A stretch of 13,357 nucleotides of DNA from NCBI GenBank assembly GCA_001787455.1, contig MFXA01000002.1, forward strand, positions 1-13,357. Reading direction: 5' to 3'. Positions 1-6,140 of the stretch are shown one piece after another (position 1 is the first letter of the stretch; each line of letters starts with the position of its first letter). The stretch is from Candidatus Peregrinibacteria bacterium RIFCSPLOWO2_01_FULL_39_12. GTDB taxonomy: Bacteria > Patescibacteriota > Gracilibacteria > UBA1369 > LOWO2-01-FULL-3. The translations under genes and the position numbers were made by a program. The notes beneath the pieces are model-generated. The model searched no databases and was not told the DNA's origin. It saw only the letters and a program-made list of their open reading frames with translations.

Positions 1-2231
1 TATTTCACAGCTCCTATTCCCACCGCCCCCGCAACTCTCTCTTTATCTTTTAAATCCGGGGTTTTTTCTTCTATAACCCTTCTCGCCCGATTGAAAGCTT
101 CCGAAATCACCTCGTTAAGCAAAATCACGTTCCCTGTTCTTGTGCTCATTTTGCCGTCTTTCATGCTCATTCTTCCAAACCATACATGTTCTCCGCGATC
201 TGCTTCCCACCCCATCCTCCTCACGCCTTCGAAAAGCTGGATGAAATGCATTTTTTGCGAAACATCCACTACATAAAGAATTTTTGCAGGATTCCATCTT
301 TCCATCCTATACTTGAAAGTCGCAAAATCCCTCGTTATATAAAGCGTGGTTCCGTCCTTTTTTTGCACCGGAACCGTCGGGATATTCGGATCCTCAAATT
401 TAATTACAAAAGCCCCTTCCTCACCTATCTCAAAAACTCCCTTTTCCTTGCCTTCTTCCAAAACCGGTCCGATTTTATCCTCATAAAAACTTTCTCCGTG
501 CACGTAATCAAAATGTATGCCTCCGAGCAAATCGTATGTTTTATTTATTTCTTTCATACTTTCTGCAACAAACCATTCCCATAATTTGTGATTTTCCTCA
601 TCCCCTTCCTCGAATTTCTTAAATTCCACCCTTGCCTCATCTTCAAGCGAAGGATCCTTCCCCGCTTCATCATGGAATTTTACGTAAAGTTTAAGAAGTT
701 CATCTATCGGATTTTTTTCGACAACCTCTTTGTTCCCCCATTTTTTATAAGCCGATATAAGTTTGCCAAACTGAGTTCCCCAATCTCCAATGTGATTTAC
801 GCTTACACAATTAAACCCAATCTTTTTAAAAATATTATAAAGACTTTGCCCGATTATTGTTGATAAAAGATGATGCACTCCAAGCGGCTTTGCAATATTT
901 GGCGAGCTGTAATCCAAAACTATCGTTTTCCCTTTTCCTGTTTTGCTTGAGCCATATTCTTCCCCTTCCTTTAGAATTTTTTTAACTTCCGCATCCAAAC
1001 TTTTCCGTGAAATAAAAAAATTTATAAATCCCGGTCCTGCAATTTCAACTTTTTCAGTAAAAGTATTTTTAGGAAGATTTTCCACTATTTTTTTTGCGAT
1101 TTCCGTCGGCGGCAGATGAATTTCTTTCACAATCTGCATGGCAATATTCACCGAATAATCTCCGTGTTTGATATCTTCGGGATTTTCAATTTTTATAAAT
1201 GGTACTTCCATTTCCGGGAATGTTTTTTTGACGGATTTCCCGACTAAAGTTTGTATTTTTGACTTGAATGATTTTGCGTCAGAAGTCACCAAACAAGCTG
1301 AGCTGATTCGCGGCTTTTTTTTTACGAGTCTTTTTTCTGCCGCTTTGGATGGTTCTTCGACCGGTGCCTTGACTGACTCATTGACTGCTTTTTTGACTGA
1401 TTCCTCGGATGCTTCCTTAGGGTGCTCTTCAACTTTCTCAACCTGAGGCTGTTTTTTCTTCTGCTCCATATAATAAGCTATTTCCTGTTGAGGCACCTTG
1501 GAATCATCGGCGTTTTTTCTCCCCTGAATCCCCAAATCCAGCTCGGCGTGTTCCTCGTTTAAAATGTGCGTTTCAACCTGCCCTCCTATGTATTTTGTGA
1601 CCGCATTTTCAATATCTTTTAAAATCCGTCCGAATTCATCCATGTGCATTTTGCTCAAATCTTCTATAAGTAAAACTGCGTTTACCGTTTTCATGGTAAA
1701 TTTCGTTCTTTCGCACTCTCTGTAATTCCAATATCTGCATGTTATTCCCCCGTCGTCCAAATATGCGGCTTCCCCTTCTTTCGCTCTCTCAACTTCTATT
1801 TCACCTATCTGTCTGAACGGCTCGCCCCCTTTGGTAAATATAAGTTTCAGGTCTCCGCACAGCCAATCCATGTCCTCCCCTCCTATCGGCAAAAGATATT
1901 TCAGTGAAAAATAATTATATAAATCCACTAGCAAATTTATGTGCGGCAAATCTTTTCCGCTTTTTATCCTTCCAAGAAGTGCTGCTATCGATGGTGAATT
2001 TTTTTTCGGATTTACGCCGAATTTTCCATAAGCATGGCACCACGGAGCGACCATTTTATCTTCAAATACATTCTTGTTCACAAATTCTTTTCTTCTTTGT
2101 GCGATTATTCCGCGCAACAAACTTTCCACGAAAGACACCCGTTTCATGTTGTTCATCCCTTTTATAATAACCGCTCCAACCTTTAAATCATGGTTCTGCT
2201 CAAATATTTTTGGATCAATGACGAATCTCAT
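1..2231 (-). CDS. argS: Arginyl-tRNA synthetase with N-terminal B3/4 editing-like domain (3' end outside window)
   Basis: Charges tRNA-Arg with arginine in the cytoplasm. The frame is open from the ATG at 2231 to the window edge (743 codons plus 2 nt). Residues 1-222 look like a B3/4 domain (opening FVIDP, then YGKFGVNPKK, LPHINLLVDLYN, KYLLPIGGEDMD, GEAAYLDDGG, CRYWNYRECERTK), the fold of the PheRS beta editing module and of free-standing COG3382 proteins. Residues 223-315 are a low-complexity Lys/Glu/Ala linker. ArgRS starts near 316: N-terminal domain with HGDYSVNIAM, then YSSPNIAKP, a variant HIGH motif (GVHH, 451-454), NHIGDWGTQFGKL, TRDFATFKYR and KMST (694-697). The DALR anticodon-binding domain, about 170 residues, would lie beyond the window. 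The ATG sits 6 nt from a good -10 box, which fixes the start. ArgRS identity is firm. The B3/4 call is by motif recognition. An editing role is inferred. Confidence 0.93.
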   Translation of the reverse strand, partial: MRFVIDPKIFEQNHDLKVGAVIIKGMNNMKRVSFVESLLRGIIAQRRKEFVNKNVFEDKMVAPWCHAYGKFGVNPKKNSPSIAALLGRIKSGKDLPHINLLVDLYNYFSLKYLLPIGGEDMDWLCGDLKLIFTKGGEPFRQIGEIEVERAKEGEAAYLDDGGITCRYWNYRECERTKFTMKTVNAVLLIEDLSKMHMDEFGRILKDIENAVTKYIGGQVETHILNEEHAELDLGIQGRKNADDSKVPQQEIAYYMEQKKKQPQVEKVEEHPKEASEESVKKAVNESVKAPVEEPSKAAEKRLVKKKPRISSACLVTSDAKSFKSKIQTLVGKSVKKTFPEMEVPFIKIENPEDIKHGDYSVNIAMQIVKEIHLPPTEIAKKIVENLPKNTFTEKVEIAGPGFINFFISRKSLDAEVKKILKEGEEYGSSKTGKGKTIVLDYSSPNIAKPLGVHHLLSTIIGQSLYNIFKKIGFNCVSVNHIGDWGTQFGKLISAYKKWGNKEVVEKNPIDELLKLYVKFHDEAGKDPSLEDEARVEFKKFEEGDEENHKLWEWFVAESMKEINKTYDLLGGIHFDYVHGESFYEDKIGPVLEEGKEKGVFEIGEEGAFVIKFEDPNIPTVPVQKKDGTTLYITRDFATFKYRMERWNPAKILYVVDVSQKMHFIQLFEGVRRMGWEADRGEHVWFGRMSMKDGKMSTRTGNVILLNEVISEAFNRARRVIEEKTPDLKDKERVAGAVGIGAVK

Positions 2232-2237
2232 GGTTCC

Positions 2238-2266
2238 ATTCTAGCAAACGGGTATTGATTTCTCAA
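2238..2266 (-). promoter_or_regulatory. argS promoter, apparently leaderless
   Basis: On the minus strand TTGAGA (2266-2261) is followed by a 17-nt spacer and TAGAAT (2243-2238), with TGC directly before the -10 box (extended -10). Only 6 nt separate the -10 box from the ATG at 2231, so the predicted transcription start is at or within a base or two of the start codon. It overlaps the oppositely directed promoter at 2255-2283. Confidence 0.65.
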
Positions 2267-2283
2267 CGATTTTTTGGTATAAT
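2255..2283 (+). promoter_or_regulatory. Promoter of the LAETG surface-protein gene
   Basis: TTGATT (2255-2260), a 17-nt spacer and a perfect TATAAT (2278-2283) preceded by TGG. The transcript should start near 2290, leaving an A-rich leader of about 42 nt without a Shine-Dalgarno sequence. Its -35 side overlaps the argS promoter on the other strand, so the two polymerases would compete for the same DNA. Confidence 0.72.
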
Positions 2284-2285
2284 TT

Positions 2286-2301
2286 TATGAAGTTTTCATA
2301 A
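2286..2301 (+). promoter_or_regulatory. Short palindrome and possible 4-codon minigene at the transcript start
   Basis: TATGAA-GTT-TTCATA (2286-2300) is a perfect 6-bp inverted repeat right after the -10 box, where an operator would sit. The same bases also read ATG AAG TTT TCA TAA (2287-2301). Either role is speculative; in AT-rich DNA a 6-bp palindrome can arise by chance. Confidence 0.2.
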
Positions 2302-2331
2302 ATATACAAACAAAAACTAACACAAAAAAAT

Positions 2332-3798
2332 ATGAAAAAATTCGGTTCAATCATATGTTCTGCCATTCTGTTATTTGCCTTATCCGGCAATGTTTTTGCA
2401 GCGGATAGTGAAAATCCCTCAGATGTTGAAGGAATTAAGGCGGAAGCTCTTAACGGTTCCGTAAAAGCATCATGGAAAGCCGCCACTGATAATACCAACA
2501 TAGCCGGCTATCAGGTGCATTACGGTCTCAACTCCATAGGGGAAGCGTTCTCGGAATATGACGATTTTGCCGATGTTGGAGATGTTCTCAGTTACACCGT
2601 TTCAGATCTTGAAAATGGTAAAAAATATTATTTTTCCGTTATAGCTTATGATGCGGCAGGGAATGAAAGTGTCAACTGGGGTATTCCTGAATCATCCGCA
2701 ACTCCTTCAGGTGATTTGGATGCTCCTGCGGATAAAATTGCACCGCAGGTAAAATCCGCGGAGGCTCTTAATATAGAAGAAGTTAAAGTTGTTTTTTCAG
2801 AAGAAGTTGTGCTCCCAAAAGATGATCCGCAAAATGCTTTCAGCGTTGAGAACGATGATGATTTTGAGCTTTTAGAGGTAAGTGACGTAAAAATGGATGA
2901 AGAAGATAAAGATAATACAACTGTTATCCTCTCAACCGATCCTCAAGAAGAAAGTGCAACATATACATTGACTGTCGGCATTGAAATCAAAGATAAAGCC
3001 GGCAATTCTATAATCAGTGGAACTTCCGATACGGCAATGTTTACCGGAAGCGCGGAAGCAAAAGAAATCGAAGATGCTCAAGGTCCGAAAATAACCAAGG
3101 TTGAAACTGTGGATTCTACGCATGTCGGCGTTTCTTTCAATGAAGCTGTTGTATTGAATATTGATCCGTCTGAAAATTTTCAAATTACGCAATCAGGTGA
3201 TCCTTCTAAAACTCTCGCAGTTTTAGGTGTTAAACTTGGAGGTAGCAGCGCAGGCGTTGAAGATGCTTTTGCTGTAATTACCACAGCTCCTCAAGAAAAA
3301 GTAAAATATACTGTAAAAATTGTTGAGCTTAAAGATGAAGCCGGCAATGATCCTGATGCAACTGCAAGCAGCGCAGAATTTGAAGGGATTGAGGGAGAAG
3401 TGACTCCTCCTGATGTGGATGATCCAACTCCTCCTTCCGATGTGGCTAATTTTATAGCAAAAGCCATTATGGAAGCGGAGCAGTATGTCATAAAATTGAC
3501 ATGGCAACTTGCCGCAGACACTCAGGATGTTTCCGCTCAGCTTTTATATCAAAGTAATGACAAAGGTCAAAAATATGACATGAAAGCCAGCTTGGCTCCT
3601 ACGGATACACAATATGACGTCGAAGGTCTTTCCAAAGGAGAATATTGGTTTAAATTAACTCAAAAAGATTCCGCCGGAAATGAAAGTGCCGGTGTTGTTA
3701 CTAAAGTTATTCTTGCCGAAACAGGTCCTGAAATGATTGGGCTTGTTGTTTTCTCTCTTATCCTAGGCAGAATTGTAACAAAGAAAAAAAGACAATAA
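2332..3798 (+). CDS. Secreted FN3/Ig-like surface protein with LAETG sorting signal
   Basis: 488 residues. Residues 1-23 form a signal peptide (MKK, hydrophobic stretch, VFA before the cut). A fibronectin type III domain spans about 30-126, with the typical YYFSVIAYDAAGNES end. Two similar Ig-like domains follow (about 137-240 and 251-351), each with the V.V.FSEEV/V.VSFNEAV strand and a KDxAGN turn seen in Big_5/SbsC-like domains. A second FN3-like domain lies at about 370-458, ending KLTQKDSAGNES. The tail is LAETG (461-465), a hydrophobic segment (468-483) and KKKRQ, the layout of a sortase substrate. The protein is strongly acidic. It has its own promoter and no visible terminator. It is probably an adhesive or structural surface protein; no enzyme motif is seen. 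Confidence 0.88.
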   Translation: MKKFGSIICSAILLFALSGNVFAADSENPSDVEGIKAEALNGSVKASWKAATDNTNIAGYQVHYGLNSIGEAFSEYDDFADVGDVLSYTVSDLENGKKYYFSVIAYDAAGNESVNWGIPESSATPSGDLDAPADKIAPQVKSAEALNIEEVKVVFSEEVVLPKDDPQNAFSVENDDDFELLEVSDVKMDEEDKDNTTVILSTDPQEESATYTLTVGIEIKDKAGNSIISGTSDTAMFTGSAEAKEIEDAQGPKITKVETVDSTHVGVSFNEAVVLNIDPSENFQITQSGDPSKTLAVLGVKLGGSSAGVEDAFAVITTAPQEKVKYTVKIVELKDEAGNDPDATASSAEFEGIEGEVTPPDVDDPTPPSDVANFIAKAIMEAEQYVIKLTWQLAADTQDVSAQLLYQSNDKGQKYDMKASLAPTDTQYDVEGLSKGEYWFKLTQKDSAGNESAGVVTKVILAETGPEMIGLVVFSLILGRIVTKKKRQ

Positions 3799-3807
3799 GG
3801 AGCCTGT

Positions 3808-3829
3808 GAAAATTTTAAGAAAATTTTAA
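3808..3829. repeat. 11-bp tandem duplication in the intergenic gap
   Basis: GAAAATTTTAA occurs twice in direct tandem (3808-3818, 3819-3829) between two co-directional genes. Each copy contains the palindrome AAAATTTT. It is not a GC-rich intrinsic terminator. It may be an AT-rich upstream element for the next gene or simple slippage. Confidence 0.4.
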
Positions 3830-3836
3830 GTTTGTC

Positions 3837-3845
3837 TGCTACGAT
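3837..3845 (+). promoter_or_regulatory. Possible extended -10 promoter of the hydrolase gene
   Basis: TGC followed by TACGAT (3840-3845) lies 6 nt before the ATG at 3852, the same TGn-hexamer-6-nt-ATG arrangement as argS on the other strand. No good -35 hexamer is seen at 17 nt, so the call is weak and rests on the shared layout. Confidence 0.35.
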
Positions 3846-3851
3846 GCCGGC

Positions 3852-4691
3852 ATGTTTTCCTTAAAGATTAGAAAATTTCTGATAATTTTCCTTGCGGGAT
3901 TCGCTATTCTTATAGTTTCCGCGTGGATGGAAATTCCCGATGATAAATTTCACATTTATTTTTTGGATATTGCGCAGGGAGATTCGATCTTAATTAAAAC
4001 ACCGCAAAATCATCAAATTTTAGTGGATGGCGGACCCAAAGATTATGTCCTTACTGAGCTTTCTAAGGTTATGCCGTTTTTTGATAAATCTATTGATTTT
4101 GTAATTTTAACCCATCCGGATTCCGATCACATGGACGGCATTTTAAAAGTTTTGGAGCGGTATGAAGTTAAAAATATTCTCTTAACCGGTGTTTATCTCG
4201 AAAACGAAAGTTATAACAAACTTTTGTCGCTGGTTCTCGAGAAGAATGTAAAACTTTTTATTGCGGAAAGCAAGAAGGATTTTATTTTCGGGGATGTGCT
4301 TGTGGATGTAATTTATCCTTTCAACCAAATTATCGGCAATGCGGATAAAGATAAAAATGACACTTCCATTGCCGTAAAAATTGTTTATAAAGATAAGAGT
4401 ATTTTACTAACCGGCGATTTGAGTGTGGAGGTCGAAGCTAAGCTTATAAGCGCCTATCCTAATCCTAAATATCTTAAATCCGCCATTTTAAAAGCCGGTC
4501 ATCACGGGAGTAAAACTTCCTCATCTCTTAATTTTCTTGAAGTTGTGAATCCTGAAACTGTCGTGATACAAGTCGGCAGAAAAAATTTTTTCGGGCATCC
4601 GAATAAAGAAACTTTGGATAATTTTTCCGCGGCTGGCGTTAAAAAAATTTACCGCACCGACATGGATGGCATGGTGGAATTTGTTTTTTAG
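3852..4691 (+). CDS. Membrane-anchored ComEC-type metallo-beta-lactamase-fold hydrolase
   Basis: 279 residues. An N-terminal membrane segment (about 8-25) is followed directly by an MBL-fold domain, FHIYFLDIAQGDSILI, as in the C-terminal domain of the competence protein ComEC/Rec2. Metal-site motifs are in the expected order: VDGG (58-61), THPDSDHMDG (87-96), NDTSIAVKI (169-177), LLTGDL (185-190), GHHGS (216-220) and GHPN (248-251). The ComEC transmembrane channel and OB domain are absent, so this is a free-standing, extracytoplasmically facing hydrolase. Related domains cut DNA or phosphodiesters; the substrate here is unknown. A role in degrading incoming or external DNA for nucleotide scavenging is an inference. 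It lies 53 bp after the surface-protein gene and converges on murA with a 12-bp gap. Confidence 0.88.
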   Translation: MFSLKIRKFLIIFLAGFAILIVSAWMEIPDDKFHIYFLDIAQGDSILIKTPQNHQILVDGGPKDYVLTELSKVMPFFDKSIDFVILTHPDSDHMDGILKVLERYEVKNILLTGVYLENESYNKLLSLVLEKNVKLFIAESKKDFIFGDVLVDVIYPFNQIIGNADKDKNDTSIAVKIVYKDKSILLTGDLSVEVEAKLISAYPNPKYLKSAILKAGHHGSKTSSSLNFLEVVNPETVVIQVGRKNFFGHPNKETLDNFSAAGVKKIYRTDMDGMVEFVF

Positions 4692-4703
4692 CAGGCGGTG
4701 TTT

Positions 4704-5957
4704 TTAAACCCTTACTATGTCTGCTCCAAGTTTTCTTAGTTTTTCGTCAAATTTTTCGTAGCCGCGGTCAATGTAATTTATGTTGGAGATTTCCGTTTTC
4801 CCTTTTGCTATCAATGCCGCAACAACCATTGCCGCTCCTGCGCGAATGTCACAGCTTGAAATTGCGAGAGGTTTAAGAATGGTTTGTCCGATTATCAATG
4901 CCTGATGCGGATTTAAATATTCAATATGCCCTCCCATTTTTTCAAGTTCGAAAAGATAGTTAAGTCTGCCCTCAAAAAGAGTTTCAAAAATTTTGCTTAC
5001 TCCATGCGCCTGTGTCAGTAAAACCGCAAATGGTGCCTGCAAATCCGTAGGGAAGCTTGGATATACCGCCGTTCTTAAAATTTTTACCGCATCCAGTTTT
5101 TTTGAAGGGAAGATGTGTGCCGAATTTTCTGAAAGCTCAAATTTTATTCCAGCCTCTTCCAGTTTTTGCCAAAAGCTGTCCAGTTGATTTGCATCTATAC
5201 CTTTAATAATTATATCGCTTTGAGTTGCGGCGGCGGCTATTGCGAAAGTTCCCGCTTCCAAATAATCTCCCGTAATTTTATACGTTGCCCCTTTTAAAGT
5301 TTTTACGCCTTTAACTACCAAGTTGTTAGTTCCAATATTCGAAATTTTTGCGCCAATTTTATTTAAAAACCTGCATAAGTCCTGCACATGCGGTTCCGTT
5401 GCGGCAAGCCTTATTTCTGTAGTTCCTTCCGCTAAAACCGATGCCATGACTGCATTCTCTGTTGCCGTAACGCTTAATTCCGGAAGAATTATTTTCCTGC
5501 CGTAAAGTTTTTTGCATTTAATGTGAATCCCGTTTTTATCGTCCACAATTTCACACCCAAGTTTTTGAAACGCGTGAGTGTGCGCGTGTACGGATCTTTT
5601 TCCGAGCACGCATCCTCCCGGAAAAGCGATTTTAAGCTCACCCAATCGCGGCAAAAGCCCTCCCAAAATTAAAATGGAGGCTCTCATTTTTTTAATTACG
5701 TCGTTTGGAATTCCGTTGCTTTTTAAATTGCGGGCTGAAATTTCCATTTCGTTATTTTGAAATTTTATCTTTGCGCCAAACGCCCTTAAAATTTTTATCA
5801 TCGTGTGTATATCCGCGATATTTGGTACGTTTTTCAAAATTACCTTTTCTTTTGTCAGCATTGATGCGCATAAAATCGGCAATGCGGCATTTTTGGAGCC
5901 GCTTATCAATACTTCCCCTTTCAAAGGTTTTCCCCCTTGTACAATGAATTTTGCCAT
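4704..5957 (-). CDS. murA: UDP-N-acetylglucosamine 1-carboxyvinyltransferase (MurA)
   Basis: 417 residues, normal MurA length. It transfers enolpyruvate from phosphoenolpyruvate to UDP-GlcNAc, the first committed step of peptidoglycan synthesis in the cytoplasm. The family start FIVQGGKPLKGEV and the motif SGSKNAALPIL (K22, N23) are present. The catalytic loop PGGCVLGKRSVHAH carries Cys116, equivalent to E. coli Cys115, the residue fosfomycin alkylates. FPTDLQAPF contains Asp305, and IDRGY contains Arg398, equivalent to Arg397. All key residues are present, so an active enzyme is expected. The ATG at 5957 is the natural family start. No Shine-Dalgarno sequence is visible; instead a hairpin ends 7 nt from the ATG. 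The gene stands alone, convergent with the hydrolase gene and divergent from the SLH gene. Confidence 0.97.
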   Translation of the reverse strand: MAKFIVQGGKPLKGEVLISGSKNAALPILCASMLTKEKVILKNVPNIADIHTMIKILRAFGAKIKFQNNEMEISARNLKSNGIPNDVIKKMRASILILGGLLPRLGELKIAFPGGCVLGKRSVHAHTHAFQKLGCEIVDDKNGIHIKCKKLYGRKIILPELSVTATENAVMASVLAEGTTEIRLAATEPHVQDLCRFLNKIGAKISNIGTNNLVVKGVKTLKGATYKITGDYLEAGTFAIAAAATQSDIIIKGIDANQLDSFWQKLEEAGIKFELSENSAHIFPSKKLDAVKILRTAVYPSFPTDLQAPFAVLLTQAHGVSKIFETLFEGRLNYLFELEKMGGHIEYLNPHQALIIGQTILKPLAISSCDIRAGAAMVVAALIAKGKTEISNINYIDRGYEKFDEKLRKLGADIVRV

Positions 5958-5964
5958 GATAGGT

Positions 5965-5981
5965 GTCCGCCTAAAGCGGAC
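5965..5981. repeat. Hairpin in the murA leader, proximal
   Basis: GTCCGC-CTAAA-GCGGAC is a perfect 6-bp GC-rich inverted repeat in AT-rich surroundings. On the murA strand it ends 7 nt before the ATG and contains the only purine-rich AGGCGG upstream of murA, so it could hide a weak ribosome site. It may also be part of a palindromic repeat element. Confidence 0.55.
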
Positions 5982-5992
5982 GGTTTTTATTA

Positions 5993-6011
5993 GCGACTCC
6001 TTCGGAGTCGC
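5993..6011. repeat. Hairpin in the murA leader, distal
   Basis: GCGACTCC-TTC-GGAGTCGC is a perfect 8-bp inverted repeat with a 3-nt loop, 11 bp from the proximal hairpin. On the plus strand it is followed by TTGG, not a T-run; on the murA strand it is followed by TAATAAAAACC. It is therefore not a classical terminator in either direction. Both hairpins are flanked by ATAGG (5959-5963) and CCTAT (6021-6025), hinting at one about 67-bp nested palindromic unit. Confidence 0.6.
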
Positions 6012-6023
6012 TTGGTAGTGCCT

Positions 6024-6052
6024 ATTATAGCTATTTTTGTCCTAAAATAAAC
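6024..6052 (-). promoter_or_regulatory. Candidate murA promoter
   Basis: Perfect TATAAT on the minus strand (6029-6024), 17 nt after a weak -35-like GTTTAT (6052-6047). Transcription would begin near 6017 and give a leader of about 60 nt holding both hairpins, unlike the very short leader predicted for argS. Confidence 0.45.
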
Positions 6053-6060
6053 CCTTTTGT

Positions 6061-6089
6061 TTGAATTACATCTTAAATTATGGTATAAT
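6061..6089 (+). promoter_or_regulatory. Promoter of the SLH gene pair
   Basis: TTGAAT (6061-6066), a 17-nt spacer and TATAAT (6084-6089) preceded by TGG. It has the same TTGAnT-N14-TGG-TATAAT layout as the promoter at 2255-2283, and like it leaves an A-rich leader of about 45 nt without a Shine-Dalgarno sequence. Confidence 0.7.
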
Positions 6090-6140
6090 TTTTAGATTTA
6101 AAAGACTTAAATAAAGCGGTTAAAAATAAAAACAAATAAG

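Noticed and set aside
186..863. Plus-strand open frames opposite argS, and similar frames opposite murA and the Cys-rich genes
   Set aside because: They are antisense shadows of well-supported genes, with low-complexity Phe/Leu/Ile/Lys-rich translations and no domains.
870..881. argS as a pseudogene because of the altered HIGH motif
   Set aside because: Over 740 codons are open, and the KMST, NHIGDWGTQFG and TRDFATFKYR motifs are intact.
4689..4706. Bidirectional terminator between the hydrolase gene and murA
   Set aside because: The 12-bp gap has a short T-run but no stem of useful length.
5993..6011. Intrinsic terminator
   Set aside because: The 8-bp stem is strong, but neither side is followed by a T-run on the transcribed strand and no gene ends there; both neighbours start outward from this region.
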